Assembly: GCA_031800475.1 (NCBI GenBank)
Contig: DAPKRQ010000267.1
Coordinates: 1 to 23,685 of the forward strand
Source of the DNA: Kuafuiihalomonas phototrophica
GTDB taxonomy: Bacteria > Myxococcota > Kuafuiibacteriia > Kuafuiibacteriales > Kuafuiibacteriaceae
Length of the DNA stretch: 23,685 bases
Direction of reading: 5' to 3'
Positions within the stretch are counted from its first letter, which is position 1. Each line of letters starts with the position of its first letter. The position numbers were made by a program, and so were the translations under genes. Shown here piece after piece: positions 6,958 to 15,900 of the stretch. The notes beneath the pieces are model-generated. The model searched no databases, had not been told where the DNA came from, and saw only the letters and a list, made by a program, of their open reading frames with translations.

Positions 6958-8298
6958 ATGGTCCAGGCGTCCCAGGCGTTCTGGCTCCGCTACGGATCCT
7001 TCAGAACGCTGCAAGCCGACCACGAGGCTTACCTGGTCCATGGGGGCTTGGTGCTCTCGGCCGAGGTGGCGCCGAACGAACGGATCCAGGTCCGGCTTTG
7101 TGCGCCGGACGGGACGGAGTTCCCGCTGGAGGGCCGGACCGGCCAGTCGGTGCCCGGCCAAGGCGTGCTCGTCAGCTTCGAGCCCTCCAGCGCCGAGGTC
7201 CAAAGCCGCCTCGATCGATTCGTGCGCAGCCGAGGGTTCGCAGCGGCCCGAAAAGCCGAGCCCCCCGAACTGCAAGGCCCGCCGCAGGTGGAGGCGGCCG
7301 ACGTGATCACCCAACCGGTGGCGGTCCCCGTCTTCGACGAAGATACGCCGCCACGGGCGATGCCTCCCCGCGGGACCGAAGCCGCTCCCACGAACGCCGA
7401 CGACGAACTGGGGCACTTGGATCGACATCTGGCTCGGGCCGAGCAGCGGGTGCAGCCCAGTCCGGCCGAGCAGACGCCCACCGAGCTCCGTCAACCCGAA
7501 CCCGGCGAGCCGTACCCGGTCTACGTGGTCATCTTCGGTACCGTCACCGAATTCGCCCGCGAGGTTGCGCCCTTCCGCGAGCGGCAGCGGCTGCACGTGC
7601 CCGTCCGCGACCCGGACGTCGAACGGGGCCATCCGGTGCGGGTCCGGCTTCAGCTCCCGGGAAGGAATCAGTTCGAGATGTGGGGCGTGGTCGAACGGGT
7701 GGACCTGCACAACGAGCAGGTCGAAGTCCGCGTTTCCGAAGAGGAACAGGCCTATCGCCGGGCCTTGCTCCATCTCGAGTCCCGCAACGCCACGTCGCGC
7801 ATGGAGCGAGAAGCGCGTCCGGACCACGTGCCCGAACAGACCCGGACCCTCCGCATCGAAGAGAAAATGCCCACCGAGGACGAGAGCAAGATGCCGATCC
7901 GGCGCAGGCTTCAGCGGATGGGCATGGACGACAAGATCAACCTGGCGCTGGCCGGCGGAAGGGAAGAACGGATGGCCCTGGCCATGGACAGCAACAAGGC
8001 GGTCCACCACCACCTGCTCAAAAACGCGAAGATCAGCCTGGACGAAATCGCGTTCATGGCTCGCCTGCCCTCCCTGAACCCAGACGTCTTGGACAAGATA
8101 TCCGAAAACCCCCAATACACGCAGAATCCGCAGATCACGAAAGCGCTGGTCTTCAACCCTCGCACGCCGGTCCGTACGGCGATACGCCTGCTGGATCGAA
8201 TGAGCCGCAACGACCTCGTCGCTCTCTCCAAACGAAACAACATGAACACGCGGCTGGTGATGGCCGCCAAAAAGAAGGTCACCGGCAGCAAACTGTGA
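6958..8298 (+). CDS. Two PilZ-like segments plus C-terminal helical repeat region
   Basis: 446 residues. The N-terminal ~90 (FWLRYGSFRTLQ..YLVHGGLVLSAE..IQVRLCAPDG..VPGQGVLVSFEP) resemble the PilZ-like domain of deltaproteobacterial regulators, without a clear RxxxR motif. A charged, proline-rich linker follows. Residues about 183-283 (VYVVIFGTVTEFAREVAPFRE..LHVPV..PVRVRLQLPGRNQFEMWGVVERVD) repeat the same strand order and may be a second barrel. After about residue 310 the protein becomes helical, with repeat-like units (NKAVHHHLLKNAKISLDEIAFMARL, split here as NKAVHHHLLKN and AKISLDEIAFMARL; then ITKALVFNPRTPVRTAIRLL) like short HEAT-type repeats. No enzyme motif, signal peptide or membrane segment. 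It is divergent from the flavoprotein operon. Likely a cytoplasmic regulator or scaffold; cyclic-di-GMP binding is doubtful. The ATG lacks a Shine-Dalgarno. Confidence 0.8.
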   Translation: MVQASQAFWLRYGSFRTLQADHEAYLVHGGLVLSAEVAPNERIQVRLCAPDGTEFPLEGRTGQSVPGQGVLVSFEPSSAEVQSRLDRFVRSRGFAAARKAEPPELQGPPQVEAADVITQPVAVPVFDEDTPPRAMPPRGTEAAPTNADDELGHLDRHLARAEQRVQPSPAEQTPTELRQPEPGEPYPVYVVIFGTVTEFAREVAPFRERQRLHVPVRDPDVERGHPVRVRLQLPGRNQFEMWGVVERVDLHNEQVEVRVSEEEQAYRRALLHLESRNATSRMEREARPDHVPEQTRTLRIEEKMPTEDESKMPIRRRLQRMGMDDKINLALAGGREERMALAMDSNKAVHHHLLKNAKISLDEIAFMARLPSLNPDVLDKISENPQYTQNPQITKALVFNPRTPVRTAIRLLDRMSRNDLVALSKRNNMNTRLVMAAKKKVTGSKL

Positions 8299-8320
8299 AC
8301 GACTCCGGGTAGCCGGGTGG

Positions 8321-10108
8321 TCAGCCCTTCAGTCCGATGTGGACCGCAGCCAGTTGCTGCGCATCCACGGGGGATGGCGCCCCGCTCATCAGATCGAGAC
8401 CGCGGGCCGTCTTGGGGAACGGGATCACGTCGCGGATGGAACTCGCTCGGGCCAAGAGCATCACGATCCGGTCCAGGCCAGCGGCGATTCCGGCGTGCGG
8501 TGGAGCGCCGTAGCTCAACGCGTCCAGCAAGAACCCGAACTTGGCTCGCTGCTCCCGTTCCGAGATCGAAAGCGCGTCGAACACCTTGGCCTGCACATCG
8601 CTTCGATGGATTCGAACCGATCCTCCAGCAACTTCGAAGCCGTTGAGCACCAGGTCGTAGGCCCTGGCGCGGCAGGAGCCGGGATCGGTCTTGAGGCGAT
8701 CCACGTCTTCTTCTCGCGGACTGGTGAACGGATGATGGGCCGCCACGAAACGTCCGCTCTCTTCGTCCTGCTCGAACAAGGGAAAATCCGTGACCCACAG
8801 TGGGCTCCAGCTCCCGGAAGGAATCAGATCCAGCTTCTTGGCGAGCTGCAGGCGCAGAGCCGAAAGGACGCCATGTACCATTCGAGCGGCCCCGAACTGG
8901 AACAGGAGCACGTCCGTCGGCTCGGCACCGGCGGCTTCGGAGATCTCCTGCTGGAGCTCGGGGGCGAGCTTCTTGGCGAACGGAGACTGAGACCAGGTCC
9001 GATCTTCTGCCACCTTGGCCCGTCCCAAGCCGCCGGCTCCCAAGGCCTTCGCCTCCGACTCCAGCTTGTCGAGATCACTTCGCGACAGGGAATGGGGGAC
9101 CCGTATGGCCTTGACGATGCCTCCGTCCGCCAGTGTTCTTTCGAAGAGAGGATGACCGCCCCCCTGGTGCCGGGCCACGTGGGTGGTCACGTCCACGTGT
9201 TCGAGCCCGAATCGGATGTCCGGCTTGTCGGACCCGAACCGGCGCATGGCCTCATCGTACGTCAGTCGGGGCAGCGGAAGCTCGAGATCGATGCCGAGCC
9301 CCTCTCGAAACATGGCAGCGAACGCGCGCTCCATCACGGTCTGAACATCGCCCTCATCCGCGAACGACATCTCTAGGTCGACTTGCGTGAACTCGGGCTG
9401 CCGGTCGAGCCGGAAGTCTTCGTCTCTGAAGCATCGAGTCACTTGAAAATATCGGTCGAGGCCCGACACCATATACAGCTGCTTGAACAGCTGTGGGCTT
9501 TCCGCCAGGGCGTAAAACGAGCCCGGGTTCAGGCGAGATGGCACCAAAAAGTTCCGAGCGCCGCCAGGCGTGTACTTGACCATGTATGGCGTCTCGAGCT
9601 CCAAAAAGCCCTGCTCGGTCAGGTTCGCCCGCACCGCCTGGGTCAGCCGAGAGCGGAGCATCAGGTTTTTCTGCAGCGTCGGCCGCCGCAGATCGAGATA
9701 GCGGTATTCCAGGCGCTTTTCTTCGTGGGTGTCGACCTCGTCTCGGATTTCGAACGGGGGCACCTCCGACGGATTGAGGACCACCAACCGATGGCCCAGG
9801 ACTTCGATTTCGCCGGTGGCCAGGTCCCGGTTCACCATGTCTCCGCGGGATCGGACCCGACCGGTCACGCACACCACCCATTCGCCCCGAACCCGGGAAG
9901 CCGCCTCGTGGGCCTCGGGATTGTCCGAGGCGTCGAAGATCACCTGCACCCAGCCTTCGCGGTCGCGCAGATCGATGAAGACCACCCCGCCTTTGTCCCG
10001 GTGGCTTCGGACCCAACCGAAGAGGACCACGTCCTGCCCCTCGTGGTGAGCCCGCAGCTCGCCGCACATGTGGGTGCGCTTCAGGTCGCGGATCGGGGCG
10101 TCGGACAT
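8321..10108 (-). CDS. aspS: Aspartyl-tRNA synthetase
   Basis: 595 residues, the normal length for the bacterial type with a GAD insertion. The enzyme charges tRNA-Asp with aspartate using ATP in the cytoplasm. Domains in order: OB-fold anticodon-binding domain (HMCGELRAHHEGQDVVLFGW, then FIDLRDREGWVQVIFD), class II catalytic core with KYRYLDLRRPT-like EYRYLDLRRPT, motif 2 FRDEDFRLDRQPEFTQVDLE, the GAD domain (about 290-420), and motif 3 GIAAGLDRIVMLLAR near the C-terminus followed by VIPFPKT. The residue matching the discriminating/non-discriminating position after HRD in the OB domain is Lys39, so tRNA-Asn mischarging cannot be judged. A promoter-like TTGACC-17-TAGCCG stands directly before the ATG and there is no Shine-Dalgarno, which suggests a leaderless mRNA. 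Confidence 0.98.
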   Translation of the reverse strand: MSDAPIRDLKRTHMCGELRAHHEGQDVVLFGWVRSHRDKGGVVFIDLRDREGWVQVIFDASDNPEAHEAASRVRGEWVVCVTGRVRSRGDMVNRDLATGEIEVLGHRLVVLNPSEVPPFEIRDEVDTHEEKRLEYRYLDLRRPTLQKNLMLRSRLTQAVRANLTEQGFLELETPYMVKYTPGGARNFLVPSRLNPGSFYALAESPQLFKQLYMVSGLDRYFQVTRCFRDEDFRLDRQPEFTQVDLEMSFADEGDVQTVMERAFAAMFREGLGIDLELPLPRLTYDEAMRRFGSDKPDIRFGLEHVDVTTHVARHQGGGHPLFERTLADGGIVKAIRVPHSLSRSDLDKLESEAKALGAGGLGRAKVAEDRTWSQSPFAKKLAPELQQEISEAAGAEPTDVLLFQFGAARMVHGVLSALRLQLAKKLDLIPSGSWSPLWVTDFPLFEQDEESGRFVAAHHPFTSPREEDVDRLKTDPGSCRARAYDLVLNGFEVAGGSVRIHRSDVQAKVFDALSISEREQRAKFGFLLDALSYGAPPHAGIAAGLDRIVMLLARASSIRDVIPFPKTARGLDLMSGAPSPVDAQQLAAVHIGLKG

Positions 10109-10114
10109 GGCCCG

Positions 10115-10143
10115 CGGCTAACGTGCAGGCATCGCCCGGTCAA
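10115..10143 (-). promoter_or_regulatory. Putative aspS promoter, leaderless spacing
   Basis: Minus strand: -35 TTGACC (10143-10138), 17-base spacer, -10 TAGCCG (10120-10115), then 6 bases to the ATG at 10108. A start point 7 bases after the -10 would be the A of the ATG. The block TTGACCGGGCG and the TAG at the same spacing recur before scpB, which supports the call although the -10 is far from TATAAT. Confidence 0.5.
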
Positions 10144-10156
10144 CGAAGTGGGGTAT

Positions 10157-10163
10157 AAGGAGG
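10157..10163 (+). promoter_or_regulatory. Strong Shine-Dalgarno unusually close to its ATG
   Basis: AAGGAGG is a near-perfect anti-16S match but is followed by only one base before the ATG at 10165, against the usual 5-9. No other in-frame start is better placed; the next, GTG at 10192, is far. Either the spacing is tolerated or the true start differs. Confidence 0.4.
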
Positions 10164-10164
10164 C

Positions 10165-10452
10165 ATGGGGGCGTCGCCGTCGATCTACGGGGTGTACGAC
10201 CGGAACGAACGTCTGGTCCTGATCTTGTCCGACGAACCCGGCGAGTTCAACTTCGCTCGACTGCCGGAGGACGACCTGGAGGTGCCCTGCGCCTTCGCCA
10301 CGCTGCAGTGCTTTGCCGAGGGTCACGAGGGAGACTTGCTGGCGATTCTGAAGGCTTCGGCCGACCTGGAGGGCTTTTTGGCCCGACTCGCCGAAGCGGG
10401 TTACCGGGTCCGTCCAGGCCGGCCCAAGGTCGGTGGTCTGGCTCGGCTGTGA
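10165..10452 (+). CDS. Small protein of unknown function, 95 residues
   Basis: I do not recognise this protein. It begins MGASPSIYGVYDRNERLVLI and ends RPKVGGLARL. The first part suggests beta strands (IYGVYD, RLVLILSD), the middle is acidic (PEDDLEV, EGHEGD), and the second half looks helical (LLAILKASADLEGFLARLAEAGY). It has two cysteines (VPCAF, LQCF), no signal peptide and no membrane segment, so it is probably a small cytoplasmic protein. Third codon positions are strongly G/C like the neighbouring genes, and an AAGGAGG motif precedes it, both supporting a real gene. It is divergent from aspS (56 bases between starts) and converges on the pseudouridine synthase gene (31 bases between stops). 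It seems to be a single-gene unit. Confidence 0.65.
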   Translation: MGASPSIYGVYDRNERLVLILSDEPGEFNFARLPEDDLEVPCAFATLQCFAEGHEGDLLAILKASADLEGFLARLAEAGYRVRPGRPKVGGLARL

Positions 10453-10483
10453 AGCCGAAACACGGCCGCGCAGTCCGCGAAGA

Positions 10484-12091
10484 CTACGGGGGTGAGCGGT
10501 CGTCCGAGCGGCCCTTGCGCTTTTTCGGGCGGGTTCCGCCCGGCGTTTGCCGACCGGCCTCCCCCTGCGGCCGGCTGTTCCCATCTGGCTCGAGACCAGG
10601 CCGCCCAGCTTTTCGTCCGGGCCCCGCGGTCTTGCGACCCGGGTCCTTCGGTCTTCGACCGGGCCCCGCGTTCTTCCGGCCGGGACCATGGGGGCCGGAA
10701 CGACGGCCCGCGTCCCCTTTGGCCCCGCGGCGCCCGGTCGCTCCGGGACTCCGTTCGTTTGAATCGAATCCCGCGTCTCGTGAGCGAGCCTCCGATCGGT
10801 AGCGTCCTTCCCCGCCAGACGAAAGACGCTTGGACGGGCGCCGCTCGGGGGGCGTGGCTCGGTCCGTCGTTTGCCCGGTCCCCGAGCCCCCGGTCCGCTG
10901 CGGCCGCTCCCCGTCCGCACGCCTCGGCCGATCGCGGCGCCCAGGGCCCGCGGCCCGTTCCCGGTCTTGCGGGCCGGCCGGCCGCTCGCGCCTGCTGGGA
11001 GCCGAGCGGGGCGGGGGCGCGGAGCGGTCGGCCATCACCTGGCGACCGGTCCGCTTCGCCTTCTCCGACCGCCAGACCGGTGATGACGCCTTGGGCTCGT
11101 CGGCGGCGGGCGCATAGCGCGGCTCGGGCCGAAACGATTCCGCCTGCGGTGGAGGCACGTCCGGGGGGCTCGCCTTTCCTTTCGGGGCGATGCGGCGCCG
11201 GCCACCCGAGCCCTCGGCCTTCGGTCCACCGCCGGCCGGTGGGGGCCCCGTTCGACCGGTACCTGCGGATTCGCTTCGACCGAAACCCGGAAGACGTCCT
11301 CGGCTGCGACGCCCTTTTCCCCGCTTTCCGAGACCGACTCGGGCGTGGAACGGAGGCGGCCCTTTGGGGGGCAAGCCCGCCACCCGGTAGATGGCGTCCA
11401 GCTCGGCCGGCGCCAGATAGCGATACTGCCCGGGCCGAAGATCGCCCAAGTCCAAGGTGCCGAATTCGGTGCGGACAACCCGCCGGGCTTCGTGGCCCAC
11501 CGCCTCGACCATCCTTCGGATCAAGCGGTTGCGACCTTCGGAGACCACGATCTCGAGCCAGGTCTCCCGCTCGGCCGACTCCCGGACCTCCACGATGGCC
11601 GGCGCGGTTCGCCCATCTTCGAGATCGACCCCTTCCCGCAATAGATCCAAAGCCTGAGCGCTGGGGCGACCGCGCACGCGCACCAGATAGGTCTTGGGAA
11701 CGTGGTACCGGGGGTGAAGCAGCCGATGGACGAGCACGCCGTCGGTCGACAGCAAGAGCAGCCCCTCGGTGTGGTAGTCTAGACGACCGACCGGCACGAA
11801 GTGGAGCGGCTCGTCTTCGAGCAGGTCTGCCACCGTCTCTCGTCCCTGCGGATCTTCGAGGGTCGTCACCACCGAATCCGGCTTGTGCAGGAGCAGGGTG
11901 GCGGGGGGCTGGGGCTTGCCCACCGGCTCTCCGTCGAGCTCCACCCGGTCCACCGCTGGGTCGACCTTGGTGCCCAGGGTCGTGACCACCTCGCCGTTGA
12001 CGCGAATTCGGCCTTCGGTGATGGCCGTCTCGGCCCGCCGCCGGGACAACACCCCAGCACGCGACAGGTGAACCTGGAGCCGCAGCTCCAT
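10484..12091 (-). CDS. rluB: RluB/RsuA-family rRNA pseudouridine synthase with long basic tail
   Basis: 535 residues. An S4 RNA-binding domain comes first (LQVHLSRAGVLSRRRAETAI, GRIRVNGEVV), then the catalytic domain with VGRLDYHTEGLLLLSTDG, where Asp105 is the expected catalytic residue, plus KTYLVRVRG and SEGRNRLIRRM motifs. The family turns specific uridines in rRNA into pseudouridine; RluB acts on 23S U2605 in E. coli, and scpB-linked copies are usually of this type. The fold ends near residue 245. The remaining ~290 residues are a disordered tail rich in Arg, Gly, Pro and Ser, much longer than in E. coli RluB (291 residues in all), with four heptads of PGRK type near the end. The tail probably aids RNA or ribosome binding. 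The ATG follows the scpB stop directly (TGAATG), so the two are coupled. Exact target is inferred. Confidence 0.9.
   Translation of the reverse strand: MELRLQVHLSRAGVLSRRRAETAITEGRIRVNGEVVTTLGTKVDPAVDRVELDGEPVGKPQPPATLLLHKPDSVVTTLEDPQGRETVADLLEDEPLHFVPVGRLDYHTEGLLLLSTDGVLVHRLLHPRYHVPKTYLVRVRGRPSAQALDLLREGVDLEDGRTAPAIVEVRESAERETWLEIVVSEGRNRLIRRMVEAVGHEARRVVRTEFGTLDLGDLRPGQYRYLAPAELDAIYRVAGLPPKGPPPFHARVGLGKRGKGRRSRGRLPGFGRSESAGTGRTGPPPAGGGPKAEGSGGRRRIAPKGKASPPDVPPPQAESFRPEPRYAPAADEPKASSPVWRSEKAKRTGRQVMADRSAPPPRSAPSRRERPAGPQDRERAAGPGRRDRPRRADGERPQRTGGSGTGQTTDRATPPERRPSKRLSSGGEGRYRSEARSRDAGFDSNERSPGATGRRGAKGDAGRRSGPHGPGRKNAGPGRRPKDPGRKTAGPGRKAGRPGLEPDGNSRPQGEAGRQTPGGTRPKKRKGRSDDRSPP
10601..10684 (-). 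repeat. Four 21-base tandem units coding PGRK heptads
   Basis: Units at 10664-10684, 10643-10663, 10622-10642 and 10601-10621 code, in reading order, PGRKNAG, PGRRPKD, PGRKTAG and PGRKAGR. They lie in the disordered tail of the pseudouridine synthase and keep the reading frame, so copy number could change without frameshift. Confidence 0.75.
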
Positions 12092-12874
12092 TCAAGCGTC
12101 TCCCGAGGACGATTCGGACGGCCCGCCCCCCGGTCCCTCGGCGGCAGGAGGTGCCAGGGTGTCTTCCGTCTTTTGCTTCGCTTGGTCCACCGCGTGTACG
12201 GCTTGGTCCAAAGCTTCGAGATCTTCGTCCTCGCCCTGCTCCACCAAGAAGCTGGCGGCAGCTGCGAGCTCTTCGATCGGGGTGGGCTGTTCCAGGGCGT
12301 CGACCCGAGACTGGTGCTCTTCGTCCAGCTCGTGAAACTCGCGCAAGGTCGGCAGTTCGGCCAGCGACTTGAGCCCGAAGAACTCCAAGAACTGGGGCGT
12401 CGTGCCGTACACGATCGGTCGCCCGACCTCTTCGCGCTTTCCGAGGATCTTGATCAGCTCCCGGTCCAGCAGGTTCTTCAGGGCGGCGCCCGCGTCGACG
12501 CCGCGGATCGATTCGACCTCCGGCTTCGTACAGGGCTGGCGGTAGGCGATGATCGACAACGTCTCCAGGGACGCTTTGGTCAGGCGCTGGGGCTTGGCTG
12601 CCAAAAAGCGCCGCACGAATGGCGCGTTGTCGGGCGTGGTTCGAAACTGCAGCCCCCCGGCCACCTCCTCCACGCGCAGCCCCTGCGCCACCGCTCGGTC
12701 CGGGCTTTGGTAGTCTGCGAGCAGCTGCGAAACCGCTTCTCGAACCGCCGATTCTTCGGTGGCCGGGTCCTCGATTCGGATGACCTCGACGAGCCGCCCC
12801 ACCGGAACCGGGTCGGGACTGATCAGCAAGATCGACTCGATCACCGAGCGGAGGCGGTCACTGGCCAGGCCCAT
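12092..12874 (-). CDS. scpB: SMC-kleisin complex subunit ScpB
   Basis: 260 residues. ScpB is the winged-helix dimer (KITE) partner that binds the kleisin ScpA and, with SMC, organises and segregates the chromosome. Family signs: the opening LRSVIESILLISPDPVPVGRL split as LRSVIESILL and ISPDPVPVGRL, then RFLAAKPQRLTKASLETLSI, AYRQPCTKPEVESIRGVD, LKNLLDRELI and GRPIVYGTTPQFLEFFGL. The folded part ends near residue 185. An acidic, low-complexity tail of about 75 residues (EQGEDEDLEALDQ..) follows. It is directly upstream of and coupled to the pseudouridine synthase gene, as in many bacteria. Its usual upstream partner scpA lies about 5.4 kb away on the same strand, beyond an opposite-strand repair pair. 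A promoter-like element ends 11 bases before the ATG, so scpB can be expressed on its own. Confidence 0.96.
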   Translation of the reverse strand: MGLASDRLRSVIESILLISPDPVPVGRLVEVIRIEDPATEESAVREAVSQLLADYQSPDRAVAQGLRVEEVAGGLQFRTTPDNAPFVRRFLAAKPQRLTKASLETLSIIAYRQPCTKPEVESIRGVDAGAALKNLLDRELIKILGKREEVGRPIVYGTTPQFLEFFGLKSLAELPTLREFHELDEEHQSRVDALEQPTPIEELAAAASFLVEQGEDEDLEALDQAVHAVDQAKQKTEDTLAPPAAEGPGGGPSESSSGDA

Positions 12875-12885
12875 GGGGAACGAGC

Positions 12886-12914
12886 GAACTACGGGCGACG
12901 AACCGCCCGGTCAA
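12886..12914 (-). promoter_or_regulatory. Putative scpB promoter, near-leaderless
   Basis: Minus strand: TTGACC (12914-12909), 17-base spacer, TAGTTC (12891-12886), then 11 bases to the ATG at 12874. The first 11 bases, TTGACCGGGCG, are identical to those before aspS, and TAG falls at the same distance. No Shine-Dalgarno is present, and the predicted leader is only about 4 bases. Confidence 0.5.
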
Positions 12915-12943
12915 GCGCGGTCGGTGTCCAGCACGGTTTGCCT

Positions 12944-12971
12944 TTGAGCCGCGAGCCCGCCGGGGCAGTCT
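12944..12971 (+). promoter_or_regulatory. Possible lhr-nei promoter
   Basis: TTGAGC (12944-12949), 16-base spacer, CAGTCT (12966-12971), then 7 bases to the GTG at 12979. The placement mirrors the aspS and scpB elements, but both hexamers are weaker. The whole divergent gap to scpB is 104 bases. Confidence 0.3.
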
Positions 12972-12978
12972 GGGTGGG

Positions 12979-15900
12979 GTGAAGCTCCCGTTTCACGCCC
13001 CGGTGCGCACCTGGTTTTCCGAGGCGTTTTCGGCGCCGACCCCCGCCCAAACCCGGGCGTGGCCGACCATCGGGCGGGGAGAACACACGCTCCTGCTGGC
13101 CCCCACCGGGTCGGGAAAGACCTTGGCGGCGTTCCTGAGCGGCTTGGACCGTCTGATGTTCGAGCCGCTCCCGTCCCCCGAGGCCCGCTGTCGGATCCTG
13201 TACGTTTCGCCGTTGAAGGCCTTGGGCGTCGACGTGGAGCGCAACCTCCGTGCGCCGATCGCCGGCATCCGGGCCGTGGCCGAGCGAAGCGAAACGACAC
13301 TTCACGTTCCCACCGTACAGGTTCGGTCCGGCGACACGCCCTCGGCCGAGCGAAACCGCATGCTGCGGGCTCCTCCGGACATCCTGATCACCACCCCGGA
13401 GAGCCTGTTCCTCCTGCTCACGTCGAAGGCCCAGCAGATTTTGACCTCGGTCGACACCGTGATCGTCGACGAAATTCACAACCTGGTCCCGACCAAACGA
13501 GGCGCCCACCTCTTCGTTTCACTCGAAAGACTGGAGGCGATCCGAAGCTCCGAGCGAACGCTCCAGCGGATCGGTCTGTCGGCTACGCAACGCCCGCTCG
13601 ACGAAGTGGCTCGACTTCTGGGAGGCGGCACCGTCGAAGGCGAGGCATGGACCCCTCGACCGGTCACGGTGATCGACGCCGGCCGCAAGCGAGCTTTCGA
13701 GCTGACCATCGAGGTTCCGGTCGAAGACATGACCCGACCGGATCCGCCCGTCCAGGAAGAGCCCGGACCGCTGGACGACGACGACGATCTGTTGCCCTCC
13801 GGCCCGGCCGCTCAGGGACCTGGAGGCCGACACCGTTCGATCTGGCCATCGATCCATCCCCGACTGGTCGAATTGGTGCGAACCCATCGCAGCACCATGA
13901 TCTTCGTGAACAGCCGGCGCCTGGCCGAACGACTGGCGGGCGCCATCAACGAGGAAGCGGGGGAGGAACTGGCGGCCGCCCACCACGGGAGCATGGCCAA
14001 GAGCGCCCGAGCGGAGATCGAAGATCGCTTGAAGCGAGGACAACTACCGGCCATCGTCGCCACTTCGTCTTTGGAACTGGGGGTCGACATGGGGTCGGTC
14101 GACTTGGTCGTTCAAGTCGAGGCACCGCCGTCGGTGGCCTCGGGCATGCAACGCATCGGCCGCTCGGGCCACCGCGCCGGGGCGACGTCCAAGGGCGTGG
14201 TCTTTCCCAAGTTCCGAGGCGACCTGCTCGCTTGCGCGGCCGTGGCGGAGCGCATGCGGGACGCGCTCGTCGAGTCCATCGCATATCCTCGCAATCCGCT
14301 GGACGTGCTCGCCCAGCAGATCGTGGCCGCCGTTTCCATGGAAGACCTGTCGGTCGACGTTCTGTACCCGCGCATTCGCCAGGCCGCGCCCTTCGCCGAC
14401 CTTCCGCGCTCGGCGTTCGAAAGTGTCCTGGACATGCTCTCGGGGCGGTACCCGTCAGAGGCTTTCGCCGAGCTCAAACCTCGGATCACGTGGGACCGGA
14501 TCGCCCAGACCGTGAGCGCACGGCGTGGGGCCAAGCGCATCGCCGTCGTCAACGGGGGCACCATCCCCGACCGGGGCCTGTACGGGGTGTTTCTGGCCGA
14601 CGGATCCGAGGGGGCCTCCAGCCGGCGGGTGGGCGAGCTCGACGAGGAGATGGTCTTCGAGTCGCGCCCCGGCGACGTGTTCTTGCTGGGCGCCACTTCC
14701 TGGCGGATCGAAGACATCACCCCCGACCGTGTCCTGGTCACGCCGGCCCCCGGGGAACCGGGCAAGATGCCGTATTGGCACGGCGACCGGCCGGGGCGCC
14801 CGCTCGAGATGGGCCGGGCCATCGGGGCCCTCACCCGGGAGTTGGAACGGGCCCCGGCCGAAAAGGCCGCCGCCCGCCTCACGGAAAAAGGGGGCCTGGA
14901 CGGAAAGGCCGCCCAGAATCTGCTGCAGTACCTGGCCGATCAAAAGGATGCGACGGGACAGCTGCCGACGGATCGGGCCGTGATCATCGAACGATTCACC
15001 GACGAGATCGGCGATTGGCGCGTGTGCGTCCTGTCTCCCTTCGGCGCCCGGGTGCATGCGCCCTGGGCCACGGCCGTGGCCCATCGGCTCCGGTCGGAGC
15101 ACGACCTCGAGGTGGACCTGATCTGGTCCGACGACGGCATGGTGTTTCGGCTCCCGGAAGCCGACGCGCCACCGCAGGCGGATCTGTTCGTGCCCCGTCC
15201 CGACGAGGTGGAGGATACGGTCGTGAAGGAGCTCGGAGGCACCTCTCTGTTCGCGGCCCACTTTCGCGAGAACGCCGCCCGCAGTCTGCTGCTCCCCCGG
15301 CGAGCCCCCGGAAAGCGCAGTCCGCTGTGGGCCCAGCGGCGCAAGGCGGCCGACCTGTTGGCGGTGGCGGCGGGCTTCGACGGCTTTCCGGTCATCCTCG
15401 AGACCTACCGGGAGTGCCTCAAAGACGTATTCGACCTGCCCGGACTCAAAGAGATCGCCGGTCAGATCCAGGACCGATCCATTCGGGTACATACCGTCGA
15501 CAGCCGGATGCCCTCCCCGTTTTCGGCGTCCCTTCTGTTCGGGTACGTGGCCAACTTCATCTACGACGGCGACGCGCCCTTGGCCGAGCGGCGAGCGCAG
15601 ATCCTGAGCATCGATCACGGTCAGCTCCGAGAGCTCCTGGGTGAGGCGGAGCTCCGAGAACTGCTCGACGCGGACACCATCGCCGAAACCGAACGATGGC
15701 TTCAGCGGCTCGAGCCCGATCGAGCCGTCACCCACGCGGACGGGCTGCACGACCTTCTCCTGGCCCTGGGCGACCTCTGTCGACCGGAGCTGCAGGCCCG
15801 GGTCGAAGGGGACTTGGACGGCATGCTCGAATCCCTGTCAGCTGCCCGGAGGGTGGTCCAGGTTTCGGTGGGGGGTGAGCCCCGGTTCGTGGCGGCGGAA

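Noticed and set aside
10601..10684. Short tandem repeat as a CRISPR-like array
   Set aside because: Units are 21 bases with no spacers and keep a protein frame; they code heptads in the pseudouridine synthase tail.
10492..11985. Long plus-strand open frame of 497 codons opposite the pseudouridine synthase
   Set aside because: It is the complement of a GC-biased gene with a basic low-complexity tail; the product is Arg/Pro/Ser-rich with no domain, while the opposite strand has clear S4 and catalytic motifs.
13059..15644. 861-codon plus-strand frame inside lhr
   Set aside because: A frame-shifted shadow of lhr; its product is Arg/Gly-rich and has no motif, while the lhr frame holds all helicase motifs.
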